64,000 nt of DNA, taken from the NCBI RefSeq assembly GCF_027247405.1, contig NZ_CP097463.1, positions 2,604,001 to 2,668,000 of the forward strand, in the 5' to 3' direction. Positions within the stretch are counted from its first letter, which is position 1, and each line of letters opens with the position of its first letter. This stretch comes from Jatrophihabitans cynanchi. GTDB lineage: Bacteria > Actinomycetota > Actinomycetes > Mycobacteriales > Jatrophihabitantaceae. Below, piece by piece: positions 28,429-36,755 of the stretch. The notes beneath the pieces are model-generated. The model was given only the letters and a program-made list of their open reading frames with translations. It made no database searches and had not been told where the DNA came from. A program made the position numbers and the translations under genes.

Positions 28429-29190
28429 TCATCCCGTCACCGCCGACACGACGTCGTTGGCGCGGTGCGCGATCTGGATGACCGTGCCGGGCATCAGCGT
28501 GAAGCCCAGCCCGACGAGCAGCAGCGTCAGCCCGATCTTGACGGGGAAGCTCATCGAGAACGCATTGAGCTGGGGGGCGATGCGGTTGAGCACGCCGAGC
28601 GCGATGTCGGCGATGAACAGCACGACGATCAGCGGGCCGGCGATCTGCAGCGCCGACACGAACATCTCGGTGACGACGTGCGTGAGCATCTCGGACAGCC
28701 GTCCGAGCGACAGCGTGCCGTCGAGCGGGATTGCCGCGAAGGTCCGCAGGAAGCCTTGGAAGATCAGCAGGTGCGCGTTGGTGGCGAAGATCAGCGTGGT
28801 GCACAGCAGGCCGTAGAAGCGCCCGTAGACCGAGGTGGTGGTGGTCATCAGCGGCTCGTACGCGGCTGAGAGCGAGAACCCGCCGAACAGGTCGAGCATC
28901 CCGCCCGCCGCCTCGACCGCGGTGAACAGCAGCCGGGTGAGGAACCCGAGCGCGGCACCGATCAGGACCTGCTCCAGCAGCGCGCCCGCCATCGGGACGA
29001 CCTCCGCGGCCGGCGCGTGCGCGCGCGCCTGGGGCACCATCGCCAGCGCCAGACCGACCGACAGGATCGTCTTCACCGGCAGCGGCACGCCGCCGGTCGC
29101 GATCGGCGGCGCGATGAGCATCCACGCCAGGATCCGCGCGCTGACCAGCAGCAGCGTGACCAGCGTGGCGGCCTGGACGTCGAACTGCAT
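28429..29190 (-). CDS. fliR: flagellar export protein FliR
   Basis: 253 residues. FliR is an integral component of the FliPQR export channel. About six hydrophobic segments cover the whole length. The family pattern is visible in RILAWMLIAPPI and GALLEQVLIGAALGFLTRLLF, and in the C-terminal FPVKIGLTLLLVGLGFTLMP. It begins four bases after fliQ, within a tight fliO-P-Q-R-flhB block. Confidence 0.96.
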   Translation of the reverse strand: MQFDVQAATLVTLLLVSARILAWMLIAPPIATGGVPLPVKTILSVGLALAMVPQARAHAPAAEVVPMAGALLEQVLIGAALGFLTRLLFTAVEAAGGMLDLFGGFSLSAAYEPLMTTTTSVYGRFYGLLCTTLIFATNAHLLIFQGFLRTFAAIPLDGTLSLGRLSEMLTHVVTEMFVSALQIAGPLIVVLFIADIALGVLNRIAPQLNAFSMSFPVKIGLTLLLVGLGFTLMPGTVIQIAHRANDVVSAVTG

Positions 29191-29194
29191 GGAC

Positions 29195-29464
29195 TCAGCC
29201 GAGCAGCTGGGGGATCGACTCGAACAGCTGCCGGGTGAAGGTCAGCATCGTGTTCAGCATCCAGTGCCCGCACACCAGCAGCGCGACCGCGACGCCCACC
29301 GCCTTCGGCACGAACGCCAGGGTGAACTCCTGGATCTGGGTCGCCGACTGGAACAGCGAGACGGCGAAGCCGATCACCAGGGCGGTGAGCAGCGCCGGCG
29401 CGGCCAGCTTGGCGGCGACCAGCATGACCTCGTAGCCGAGGTGGATGATCTGGGTATCAGTCAT
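29195..29464 (-). CDS. fliQ: flagellar export protein FliQ
   Basis: 89 residues with two membrane helices, the usual FliQ size. The start MTDTQIIHLGYEVM and the central VIGFAVSLFQSATQIQEFTL match the family (SLFQAxTQIQExTL). It packs in several copies around FliP/FliR in the export channel. It lies five bases after fliP. Confidence 0.97.
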   Translation of the reverse strand: MTDTQIIHLGYEVMLVAAKLAAPALLTALVIGFAVSLFQSATQIQEFTLAFVPKAVGVAVALLVCGHWMLNTMLTFTRQLFESIPQLLG

Positions 29465-29469
29465 GTCAG

Positions 29470-30372
29470 CTAACCCGTGTGATAGCTCTGGACGAGCGCG
29501 GTGATGATCAGGCCCCAGCCGTCGACCAGGACGAACAGCAGCAACTTGAACGGCAGTGACACCGACACGGGCGGCAACATCATCATGCCGAGCGACATGA
29601 GCGACGAGGACACGACGAGGTCGATGATCACGAACGGCACGTAGACGACGAAGCCGATGATCATGGCGGCGCGCAGCTCGGAGAGCACGAAAGCCGGGAT
29701 GATCGTGGTGAGCTCCAGCTTGGACTTGTCCGGCGGGTTGGGCAGGTTGCCGGCGCGCAGCATCAGGGCGATCTCCTGCGGCCGGGTGTGCGCCAGCATG
29801 AACTCGCGCAGTGGGGCGATGCCGTCGGTCCAGGCGACCGACCGGCTCTTGGTGCCGTTGAGGTAGGGCTGGATCCCGAGCTTGTTGACCTTGGTCAGCA
29901 CCGGCCCCATCACGAACAGCGACAGGAACAGCGAGAGCCCGGCGAGCACCTGGTTGGGCGGCACCGACTGCAGGCCGAGCGCGTTGCGGGTCAGCGACAG
30001 CACGATGAAGATCTTGGTGAAGCTGGTGACCAGCAGCAGCAGCGACGGCGCGACCGAGAGCACCGTGACCAGCATCAGGATGCTGATCGACTGGCTCGGC
30101 TTGCCGCCGACGTTCACCGTGACGGTGCCGGGGTCCGGCGCCGTGGGCGCCTTGGGGGCGGTCGGGGCGGCCGGCGCGGTCGGTGCCAATGCCGCCGGTG
30201 CGCTCAAGGCGGCCGGTGCGGTCAGCGCCTGGCGCGCCGACCCCAGCGTCACCGCGGCGGCCGCCGGAGCGGCCGAGACCGGCGCGGCGTCCGCGCGTTG
30301 CGTGCCGTTCAGACCGAAGAACCAGACCGCGCCGAGCAGCGTGAGCAGCAGCAGCCCGACCCGTGTTGCCAT
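29470..30372 (-). CDS. fliP: flagellar export protein FliP
   Basis: 300 residues from the ATG at 30372. FliP forms the core of the export channel as a pentamer. The N-terminus is a hydrophobic signal-like segment (about 5-20) followed by an Ala/Pro/Thr-rich stretch to about residue 85, longer than in most FliP proteins. The conserved part starts at SILMLVTVLSVAPSLLLLVT and includes TSFTKIFIVLSLTRNALG, PPNQVLAGLSLFLSLFVM and FVLSELRAAMIIGF. The frame is open further upstream, but that would run through fliO. It lies between fliO and fliQ. Confidence 0.97.
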   Translation of the reverse strand: MATRVGLLLLTLLGAVWFFGLNGTQRADAAPVSAAPAAAAVTLGSARQALTAPAALSAPAALAPTAPAAPTAPKAPTAPDPGTVTVNVGGKPSQSISILMLVTVLSVAPSLLLLVTSFTKIFIVLSLTRNALGLQSVPPNQVLAGLSLFLSLFVMGPVLTKVNKLGIQPYLNGTKSRSVAWTDGIAPLREFMLAHTRPQEIALMLRAGNLPNPPDKSKLELTTIIPAFVLSELRAAMIIGFVVYVPFVIIDLVVSSSLMSLGMMMLPPVSVSLPFKLLLFVLVDGWGLIITALVQSYHTG

Positions 30373-30425
30373 GCGTCCTGTCGCGACCTCTGGGCGTCCG
30401 TGCCCTTCTGTGGCCCGACCGGACC

Positions 30426-30923
30426 TCACGTCTTCCGGGCGGTGAGGTCGCGGAGGGACTCGACGGTCTGCTTCCAGGTGCTGAGGGACAGGGCGGAGCC
30501 GGCCAGGGCCGGCCGGCCCGCGCGTTCGGGCCGCTCGGCCGGTTCGGGCCGGGTGCGCGGCACGCGTGCCGGTTCGGGGCGCGCCGGGCGTGCGGGGCGG
30601 GCCGCGCGTGCCGGCCGGAGGGTGCGTGCGGGGCGGGCCGGTTCGGCGGCCTGCAGGCTGGCCTCGGCCGCCTGCAGATCGGTCTCGCCGAGGACGGTGA
30701 TCTGTCCGTCGGTCACGCCCACGATCAGCGCCTGGTCCATGACCCGGACGACGGCCACCGAAGCGCTCCGGGACAGCTGTTGGCGCGAGAGGACGTCGAT
30801 GATCCGTCCGCCGCGCCCCCGGCCGCCCGGTCCGCGCTTGACGCGACGTGCGATCAGCCACATCAGCCCGAGGACGAACGCGAGCGAGAGGAGCAGGCGG
30901 CCCACCACCGCCACGGTGTTCAT
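30426..30923 (-). CDS. fliO: flagellar protein FliO
   Basis: 165 residues. One N-terminal membrane helix (about 5-24) is followed by a conserved beta-rich segment: RIIDVLSRQQLSRSASVAVVRV then DQALIVGVTDGQITVL, the usual FliO core. Residues 90-145 are a repetitive Pro/Ala/Arg tail (many PARPAR units). FliO helps assemble the FliP pentamer. It lies between fliN and fliP, the standard place. Confidence 0.9.
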   Translation of the reverse strand: MNTVAVVGRLLLSLAFVLGLMWLIARRVKRGPGGRGRGGRIIDVLSRQQLSRSASVAVVRVMDQALIVGVTDGQITVLGETDLQAAEASLQAAEPARPARTLRPARAARPARPARPEPARVPRTRPEPAERPERAGRPALAGSALSLSTWKQTVESLRDLTARKT

Positions 30924-30931
30924 GGTGCGGC

Positions 30932-31654
30932 CTACCGCCCGGAGTCGTCGTTGACGACGTGGGTGATCCGCAGCCCGTAGTTCTCGTCGACCACGACCAC
31001 CTCGCCGCGCGCGATCAGCCGGCCGTTGACGTACAGGTCGGCGGGGGAGCCCGCGCCGCGATCCAGTTCGATCACCGTGCCGGTGCGCAGCGAGAGCAGG
31101 TCGTTGACGGTCATCCGGGCACGCCCGAGTTCGGCGGTCGCATCCATCTCGACGCCGCGGAGCAGGTCGAGCCGCTCGGCCGGTGGCCGCAGCGCCTCGG
31201 CGGGCACCGGCTCGGCGGGCGTGTCGATGCCCACGGCGACGGTGGCGCGCACGGAGCTCACGCCGTGCAGCGGGAGCGCGGCGGCGTCGGCGCGGGCGAG
31301 TACCCGGCGCAGGGCCAGCTTGGCGTCCAGCTCCTGGGCCGGGCCCAGCACGATCGAGCCCATCGCGGCGGCAGCCGCGTCCAGGGCGGGCGCCAGCGCC
31401 GGCAGCAGCTCCAGCGCGCCCAGGCCGGACTCGCGCAGTGCGGTGCCCAGTTCGCCGTCGACGACCAGCAGCAGTTCACCCTCGGCCGACCCGCTGAACG
31501 GGGCGATGACGGCGACTCCGTCCAGTTCCGTGGCGGCGACGTCGCGGCTCGGCTCGCCGGGGCGCAGCGGCTCACCGCTCGCCAGCGTGGCGGCGACGGC
31601 GCCGCCGGCGGCGGCGAGCAGGCCCAATGCCGTGCTCGTGAGTGCAGTGGTCAC
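30932..31654 (-). CDS. fliN: flagellar switch protein FliN with an extra N-terminal domain
   Basis: 240 residues from a GTG overlapping the fliM stop. The last 80 residues are a FliN/SpoA domain (LGRARMTVNDLLSLRTGTVIELD, then YVNGRLIARGEVVVVDE). The preceding 150 residues look like the CheC-type domain of FliY: ATELDGVAVIAPFSGSAEGEL and an Ala-rich helix ALAPALDAAAAAMG. The Glu-x2-Asn phosphatase signature of FliY/CheC is not recognisable there. It forms the C-ring with FliM and FliG. Calling the front domain CheC-like is inference. Confidence 0.88.
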   Translation of the reverse strand: MTTALTSTALGLLAAAGGAVAATLASGEPLRPGEPSRDVAATELDGVAVIAPFSGSAEGELLLVVDGELGTALRESGLGALELLPALAPALDAAAAAMGSIVLGPAQELDAKLALRRVLARADAAALPLHGVSSVRATVAVGIDTPAEPVPAEALRPPAERLDLLRGVEMDATAELGRARMTVNDLLSLRTGTVIELDRGAGSPADLYVNGRLIARGEVVVVDENYGLRITHVVNDDSGR

Positions 31655-32583
31655 GCGTGCTCCTGGGTGGTCTTGACGATGAGCGCTGCCAGGCGGTTGC
31701 CCGACTTCCCGGCGACGGCGTGGGCGAAGGCGACGCCGCCGGCCTGGACGGTGAGGGGGACGCCGACGCGGTGCGTCAGCGGCAGGACGTCGCCGGTGCT
31801 GAGGGTGAGGATCTGCTCGGGGCTCAAGGACACCGGGGCGAAGTGCACGGAGACGTTCAGCGGGACGTCGCCGAGCCGCTCGCGCAGCCGCTCCGCCGTC
31901 GCAGCGGACGCCAGGATCGCGTCCTCGCTCTCCTGCTGGCTGCGCTGGGCGCTCAGGCGCGGCAGCACCGCGGCGAGCGGGAGGCAGAGGGTGAACCGAC
32001 CGGACTCGGCGCCGATGACCATGTCGAACTCCCCGACGATGACCGCGTCGGTTGCGGTGGCCGCCTGCACGAACTGCGGGTTGTACTCGATCAGCCCCAG
32101 CGACGGCGTAACCGGCACGATCGGCTCGAGGGCATAGCGCAGCGTGGCCAGCATCTGCTCCAGCAGGCCGCGCATCAGGGTGGTCTCGATGTCGGTGAGC
32201 GGGCGGGCGACCTGGGTGCCGCCGGGGCCGCCGAGCATGTGGTCGATCGCGGCCTGCGCGATCGGCAGCCCGAACTCGAGCACGCCGGTGCCGGCGAGCG
32301 GCGGCAGCGATACCGGCGCGAGCAGGGTCTGCGTGTCGAGGCCGGTGACGTACTCCTCGTAGCTCTGCTGGGTGATCTCGCGCAGGCCCAGCTGGCAGAC
32401 CTGCCGCAGCCCGCTCGTCAACTGTGTCGTCATCCGCCTGGCGAACGTCTCGTACGCCATCTCGAGCATCCGGATGTGCTCGCGCGACAGCTTGGACGGC
32501 CGGCGGAAGTCGTACGGAACGACCGAACCGCGGGCGCGACCGCGCGCGGTTTCGCCCAGTTCGCGGACGGAGTTGATCGGCAC
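31651..32583 (-). CDS. fliM: flagellar motor switch protein FliM
   Basis: 310 residues, GTG start. The typical FliM opening YDFRRPSKLSREHIRMLEMAYETFARR begins at about residue 24. The middle domain contains LGLIEYNPQF and the C-terminal SpoA domain follows. The N-terminal LSQxEIDALL peptide, which binds CheY-P in most FliM proteins, is absent: the protein starts MPINSVRELGETARGRARG. No earlier start is available in frame, and a FliA-type promoter ends nine bases upstream. It is the first gene of the fliM-N-O-P-Q-R-flhB unit. Confidence 0.96.
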   Translation of the reverse strand: MPINSVRELGETARGRARGSVVPYDFRRPSKLSREHIRMLEMAYETFARRMTTQLTSGLRQVCQLGLREITQQSYEEYVTGLDTQTLLAPVSLPPLAGTGVLEFGLPIAQAAIDHMLGGPGGTQVARPLTDIETTLMRGLLEQMLATLRYALEPIVPVTPSLGLIEYNPQFVQAATATDAVIVGEFDMVIGAESGRFTLCLPLAAVLPRLSAQRSQQESEDAILASAATAERLRERLGDVPLNVSVHFAPVSLSPEQILTLSTGDVLPLTHRVGVPLTVQAGGVAFAHAVAGKSGNRLAALIVKTTQEHA

Positions 32584-32591
32584 GTCCCGAC

Positions 32592-32619
32592 CTATCGGCA
32601 GGCCGCCGGTGCACCTGAG
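32592..32619 (-). promoter_or_regulatory. FliA-type promoter of fliM
   Basis: Minus strand: CTCA (32619-32616), 16 bases, GCCGATAG (32599-32592). The -10 box ends eight bases before the fliM GTG, so the transcript would be nearly leaderless. Confidence 0.7.
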
Positions 32620-32682
32620 GGACGGTGTGAAATCAGTGTCAAATGCACTGTCCGGCGCTGCGTCCGCGCCGCGCGTTCGAGG

Positions 32683-33207
32683 TCACTGGGTGACGAACTG
32701 GGTCACGAAGACGTCGAACACCTCCCCGGGGTAGGCGTCCTTGATCTTGTTCAGCAGCTGGTCGGTCAGCGCCTTGCGGGCCTTGTTGGTGCTCAGCGAG
32801 GCGACCGTCCGGTTGCTGAACTCGTCGATCACCAGCTCGGCCGCGTGGCTGGTGGAGAAGGCGTCGCTGGTGGCCTTGCCCTTCACCAACTGGATGGCGA
32901 CGGCGATCTTGAGGTAGTGCCCGCCGGTGAGGTTGAGCGTGGTCGCGTCCATCGTGACCACCTCGCCGCCGCTCGGCGGCACCACCGGGGTCGGCTTGAG
33001 GAAGGTGTACGCGCCGCCGCCGACGGCGAGCACCGCTGCGACGGCGATGATGAACTTCTTGGACTTGAACAGGCTCTTCTTGGGCGCCTTCGCCTTCTCC
33101 TCCGGCTCGGCGCTGGGCTTCGACCCGGTGCCCGCGGCGCCACGTCCGGCACCAGCCGGGCGCTGCGATCCCAGGGTGCGGTTCTCTCGGTTCGCGGTAG
33201 CAGTCAT
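32683..33207 (-). CDS. fliL: flagellar basal-body protein FliL
   Basis: 174 residues. A basic cytoplasmic N-terminus (1-50) is followed by a single membrane helix (about 52-70). The extracellular FliL domain shows YLKIAVAIQLVKG, AELVIDEFSNRTVASLS and the C-terminal VFDVFVTQFVTQ. FliL rings surround the stator units and support torque. It follows motB by 17 bases and ends the flbD-motA-motB-fliL unit, about 100 bases before fliM, which has its own promoter. Confidence 0.93.
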   Translation of the reverse strand: MTATANRENRTLGSQRPAGAGRGAAGTGSKPSAEPEEKAKAPKKSLFKSKKFIIAVAAVLAVGGGAYTFLKPTPVVPPSGGEVVTMDATTLNLTGGHYLKIAVAIQLVKGKATSDAFSTSHAAELVIDEFSNRTVASLSTNKARKALTDQLLNKIKDAYPGEVFDVFVTQFVTQ

Positions 33208-33224
33208 CTTCCTCGCTCCAGTTC

Positions 33225-34127
33225 TCAGTTGTCGGCGCCGGCGGCCTGCAAGGCGTCCCCGGCGGCAGCGGGCAGGGACGAGAGCACGACGATCTCGACG
33301 CGGCGGTTAAGGGTGATCGAGCGCGGGTCGCTCGCCGGGTACAGCGGCCGCTGGTCGGAGTAGCCCACGGCCGAGAGCCGCGACTGCGCGATCCCGGCGG
33401 TGATCAGGTAGCGGACGACCGCCGAGGCGCGGGCCGAGGACAGCTCCCAGCCGCTCGGGTACGGGGCGGTGCTGACCTTCTCCTGGTTGGTGTGCCCGTC
33501 GACCTCGATGTTGTGCGGGCTGTGCAGCAGCGGCGGGGCGATCACCGACAGGATGTGCTGGCCCTCGCGCAGCAGGTTCGCGCTGTTCCCGGGGAACACC
33601 AGGGCGTTGGTGACGACCGTGATGATCAGCCCGCGGCGGTCGATCGCGAACTGCACCGCCCCCGACATGCCGCCCCGCTTGAGCGCGCTGTTGATCGCCG
33701 CCTCGATGTGCTTGTAGTCCTGGACCTCGGCGTCGACCTTGGCGGTGTAGTCGGCCGGCGGGACATCGGAGTTCTTGGGCTTGGAGTCGTTGGCCGCCTT
33801 GTCGGCCTGCGGCGGGGTCACCGGCACGCCCGGCATCAGCTGGTCGGCGCCGTTCTGCTCGGCCGAGTTCTCGTTCAGCGCGTTGCCGCCGGACAGCACG
33901 CCGGTCGGGCCGGAACCGAACGCGGACGACAGCGAACTGCGCAGCGCGATGAACTTGGACGTGTTCACGACGGAGATCGAGAACAGCACGATGAACAGCA
34001 CGAGCAGCAGGGTGAGCATGTCGGCGTAGGTCACCAGCCAACGCTCCGCGCCACCCTCCTCGCCACCGCCCTCGACACCCTTGCGCCGGGCCCGCCGAGC
34101 GGTGGCCGAGCGACCCGGCCGCGCCAT
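33225..34127 (-). CDS. motB: stator protein MotB
   Basis: 300 residues from ATG 34127, which overlaps the motA stop by one base. MotB anchors the proton- or sodium-driven stator to peptidoglycan. The single membrane helix contains the ion-carrying Asp36 (LVTYADMLTLLLVLFIVLF). A linker and plug region follow. The C-terminal OmpA-type peptidoglycan-binding domain shows IEVDGHTNQEKV, SSARASAVVRYL and SAVGYSDQRPL. It is preceded by a very basic N-terminus (ATARRARRKG). Confidence 0.97.
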   Translation of the reverse strand: MARPGRSATARRARRKGVEGGGEEGGAERWLVTYADMLTLLLVLFIVLFSISVVNTSKFIALRSSLSSAFGSGPTGVLSGGNALNENSAEQNGADQLMPGVPVTPPQADKAANDSKPKNSDVPPADYTAKVDAEVQDYKHIEAAINSALKRGGMSGAVQFAIDRRGLIITVVTNALVFPGNSANLLREGQHILSVIAPPLLHSPHNIEVDGHTNQEKVSTAPYPSGWELSSARASAVVRYLITAGIAQSRLSAVGYSDQRPLYPASDPRSITLNRRVEIVVLSSLPAAAGDALQAAGADN

Positions 34128-34900
34128 CAGGCCACGTCCTTCTGCGGCTGCTCGACGCTCGGCAGCATGCTCTGCAGCTTCTGCGCGACCAGGCGCGGGT
34201 TGGAGCCGGCCTGGATCGCCAGCACGCCCTCGATGGTCAGCTCCATCTGCTCGCACTCGCTCTCGCTGATCCGCTTGAGGCGGTTGGCGATCGGGAACCA
34301 AAAGATGTTCGCGTTCAGCACGCCCCACAGGGTGGCGACGAACGCTCCGGCGATCTTCTCGCCCAGCGAGTTCGGATCGGACAGGCTGCCCAGCACGTGG
34401 ACCAGGCCGAGCACGGTGCCGATGATGCCGATGGTGGGCGAGTAGCCGCCCATGTCGTGGAACAGCTTCGCGGCGGCGTGGTCCGCGGCGCGCTTGGTGT
34501 CGACCTCGGCCCCGAGGATCTCGGCCACCTCGTCCGCGTCCGTGCCGTCGATCGCCATCTCCAGCGCCCGCTTCAGGAACGGGTCCTCGACCGCGCCGAC
34601 GTCGCCCTCGAGCGCCAGCAGGCCCTCGCGGCGGGCCCGCTCGGCCATCTTGACGATGATCGCGACGCTCTCGTGCGGCGGGGTGACCTTCGCCTTGAAC
34701 GCGCGGATCAGCGACTTCGGCAGGTTCTTGGCCTCGGCCATCACGGTGCCGGCGACGGCCGCGCCGATCGTGCCGGCGAACACGAGGATCATCGGCGGGA
34801 TCAGGAACATCGAACCGATGTTCCCGCCCTCCATGATCATCGAGACGAGGATGGCGCCGAGCGCGAGGCCGATGCCGATCAGGGTTGCCGGATCCATCAC
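34127..34900 (-). CDS. motA: stator protein MotA
   Basis: 257 residues, four membrane helices (about 3-21, 32-52, 148-168, 180-200). The large cytoplasmic loop between TM2 and TM3 has the charged residues that contact FliG (ARREGLLALEGD). The TM3 region GGYSPTIGIIGTVLGLVHVLG is the family signature. Five MotA pack around two MotB. The start overlaps the flbD stop, and the stop overlaps motB. Confidence 0.97.
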   Translation of the reverse strand: MMDPATLIGIGLALGAILVSMIMEGGNIGSMFLIPPMILVFAGTIGAAVAGTVMAEAKNLPKSLIRAFKAKVTPPHESVAIIVKMAERARREGLLALEGDVGAVEDPFLKRALEMAIDGTDADEVAEILGAEVDTKRAADHAAAKLFHDMGGYSPTIGIIGTVLGLVHVLGSLSDPNSLGEKIAGAFVATLWGVLNANIFWFPIANRLKRISESECEQMELTIEGVLAIQAGSNPRLVAQKLQSMLPSVEQPQKDVA

Positions 34901-35178
34901 TGATCACCTTGACGGAGCGCCACGACGGTCGGTCGGGTCGGCGCGTTCTCCTTGGGCCGTGGCACGGGCTGGCGGAAGTCGGGCGGAACCTGGGCGGCGT
35001 GGATGATGTCGGCGCGGTAGTCGCGAATGAGCTGGGTCAGCTCCTCGAGCGACTCGCGGATCACGTACTTGCTGCCGTTCACGAGCGTCACGACGGTGTC
35101 CGGCGTGGCCTCGGCGCGTTCGATGAGATCGGGGTTCAGCGCGAAGACCGGGCCGCTCAGTCTGGTTAGCTGCAACAC
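34897..35178 (-). CDS. flbD: FlbD family protein
   Basis: 93 residues from GTG 35178. The core is the family pattern LTRLSGPVFALNPDLIERAEATPDTVVTL followed by GSKYVIRESLEELTQLIRDYR. FlbD proteins are small conserved products of Gram-positive and spirochaete flagellar operons next to motA; the molecular role is unclear. A Pro/Arg-rich tail of 30 residues follows the core. The start was chosen because the family begins with IxLTRL; the FliA-type promoter lies about 55 bases upstream. The stop overlaps motA. Confidence 0.92.
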   Translation of the reverse strand: MLQLTRLSGPVFALNPDLIERAEATPDTVVTLVNGSKYVIRESLEELTQLIRDYRADIIHAAQVPPDFRQPVPRPKENAPTRPTVVALRQGDQ

Positions 35179-35231
35179 GGTGTCCGTCCTTGGAGGATTG
35201 CGCGAGGCCGTCCGTGGCCTCTTCACGGATA

Positions 35232-35259
35232 CTGTCGGCACGTCCGGGCCGACCTTGAG
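35232..35259 (-). promoter_or_regulatory. FliA-type promoter of flbD-motA-motB-fliL
   Basis: Minus strand: CTCA (35259-35256), 16 bases, GCCGACAG (35239-35232). The -10 differs from the others by one base (GCCGAC). Expected start near 35225, leader about 47 bases. Confidence 0.65.
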
Positions 35260-35306
35260 GTGCCGGGCGTCCCGGCCGGGGAGGCGACCGAAAGGCCGGA
35301 CGGACA

Positions 35307-35355
35307 CCGAGTGGCCACTTGCAGCCGACCACTGGGGCTGCAGGTGACCACTCGG
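35307..35355. repeat. 20-base stem palindrome after flgE, AGTGG family
   Basis: CCGAGTGGCCACTTGCAGCC (35307-35326) pairs with 35336-35355 in 18 of 20 positions around a nine-base loop that itself contains CCACTGG. It lies 20 bases downstream of the flgE stop and before the flbD promoter, where a terminator for the flgB-flgE transcript would be expected. There is no T-run. Confidence 0.8.
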
Positions 35356-35374
35356 CGGGGGGGCTGTGCGGTGC

Positions 35375-36202
35375 TCAGTTCTTCAGGTTGACCAGCGTCT
35401 GCAGCACCTCGTCGGACGTGGTGATGACCTTCGAGTTCGCCTGGAAGCCGCGCTCGGAGATGATCAGGTTCGTCAGCTCCTGGGACAGGTCGACGTTGCT
35501 CATCTCGACGTAGCCGGAGCTGATGCTGCCGCGCGAACCGCTCTTCGGCGCGCCGACGGCGGCCGTGCCGGAGTTGGCCGAGGCGGCGTACGCCGAGTCG
35601 CCCACCTTCTGCAGGCCGTTCGGGTTGGTGAACGTCGCGAGGGCCACCTGGGCCAGCTTGGTGGTCACGCCCGCCGAGTCGACGGCGTTGACGTTGCCCG
35701 CCGAGTCGATGCTCCACGAAACGTAGGTACCGCTGTTGAGCGCGGCCAGGTTCACGTCGGTGGGTGCGGCGGGCGGGGTCGCCGGGGACATCCAGCCCAT
35801 GGCCATCGAGCCGTCCGGGGTGACCAGGTTGCCGGCCGAGTCCAGCGTGAAGTTGCCGGCGCGGGTGAACAGCTGCTGGCCGCCCTTGTCGATCATGAAG
35901 AAGCCGTCGCCGTTGATCAGCATGTTGCTGGTCACGCCGGTGGCCTGGCTGGCGCCCTGCGTGAAGTTCAGCTGGGTGCCGGCGAGCTTCACGCCGAGGC
36001 CGACCTGCTGGGCGTTCGTCCCGCCGACGCCGCCGGTGGGGCCGCCCGCGCCGGTGAGGGTCTGGCTCAACGTGTCCTCGAAGACGGTGTGGCTGCTCTT
36101 GTAACCGGTGGTGTTGACGTTCGCGACGTTGTTGGCGGTGACATCCAGCATCTGCTGGTGCGCACCGAGTCCGGCGATGCCGGTGAACAGGGACCGCAGC
36201 AT
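35375..36202 (-). CDS. flgE: flagellar hook protein FlgE (short form)
   Basis: 275 residues, much shorter than the 400-residue enterobacterial hook but like the Bacillus protein. The N-terminal rod/hook motif MLRSLFTGIAGLGAHQQMLD then VTANNVANVNTTGYK and the C-terminal GYVEMSNVDLSQELTNLIIS, ERGFQANSKVITTSDEVLQT are both complete. The middle lacks large inserted domains. It follows flgD and fliK, so it is the hook protein rather than FlgG. No separate flgF or flgG gene is present in the window. Confidence 0.93.
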   Translation of the reverse strand: MLRSLFTGIAGLGAHQQMLDVTANNVANVNTTGYKSSHTVFEDTLSQTLTGAGGPTGGVGGTNAQQVGLGVKLAGTQLNFTQGASQATGVTSNMLINGDGFFMIDKGGQQLFTRAGNFTLDSAGNLVTPDGSMAMGWMSPATPPAAPTDVNLAALNSGTYVSWSIDSAGNVNAVDSAGVTTKLAQVALATFTNPNGLQKVGDSAYAASANSGTAAVGAPKSGSRGSISSGYVEMSNVDLSQELTNLIISERGFQANSKVITTSDEVLQTLVNLKN

Positions 36203-36283
36203 GAGAACTCCTTGGGGGTATGGGGTGCTGTGGATTTCGGGGGGCCGGAGACCCGGCGGTGGCTTGGCTGCGTGCTCGTGCGG

Positions 36284-36739
36284 CTAGGGCGCCGTGGGCG
36301 CCGCGCTCACCTCCAGCACGCTGGAGAGCGGGACGCTGGTGTCACCGACGTGCAGGGTGGCTCCGGTGGCCAGGATCGAGGCCGAGTCGACGACGCCCTT
36401 GACCTGCATCCCGGAGCTGTCGGCGTAGGTGATCTGCTTGCCGATCAGCGAGGTGGCCGCCTGTGCCTGCTGGGCGCTGGCGAGCGAGGTGAGCGTCGAG
36501 GACATCGACGTCATCGTCTGGACCTGGCTGAGCATCGCGGTCTGGTTCATGAACGAGGACGTGTCGACCGGGTTGGTCGGGTCCTGGTACTGAAGCTGCG
36601 CGACGAGCAGCTGCAAGAACGCCTGCGGGTCGAGCAGGCTCTTCTGGCTGCCGGCGGTGGCCGCCGCCGCGGTGTCCTTCGGCGCGGTCGTCGGGTCGAT
36701 CGTGCCGACGGCGGCGGTGCCGCCCACGGGTGACGTCAT
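36284..36739 (-). CDS. flgD: flagellar hook assembly protein FlgD
   Basis: 151 residues from ATG 36739. FlgD caps the growing hook. The conserved N-terminal part LDPQAFLQLLVAQLQYQDP, then NPVDTSSFMNQTAMLSQVQTM, is diagnostic. The C-terminal domain is short (GKQITYADSSGMQVKGVVDS, then a brief beta region), as in Bacillus. It lies between fliK and flgE. The frame is open upstream but overlaps fliK. Confidence 0.95.
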   Translation of the reverse strand: MTSPVGGTAAVGTIDPTTAPKDTAAAATAGSQKSLLDPQAFLQLLVAQLQYQDPTNPVDTSSFMNQTAMLSQVQTMTSMSSTLTSLASAQQAQAATSLIGKQITYADSSGMQVKGVVDSASILATGATLHVGDTSVPLSSVLEVSAAPTAP

Positions 36740-36755
36740 GAGTTCTCCTCGTCTT

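Noticed and set aside
35223-35717. Minus-strand frame overlapping flgE and the region before flbD
   Set aside because: Arg/Gly-rich shadow crossing a hairpin and a promoter; flgE occupies another frame with full motifs.
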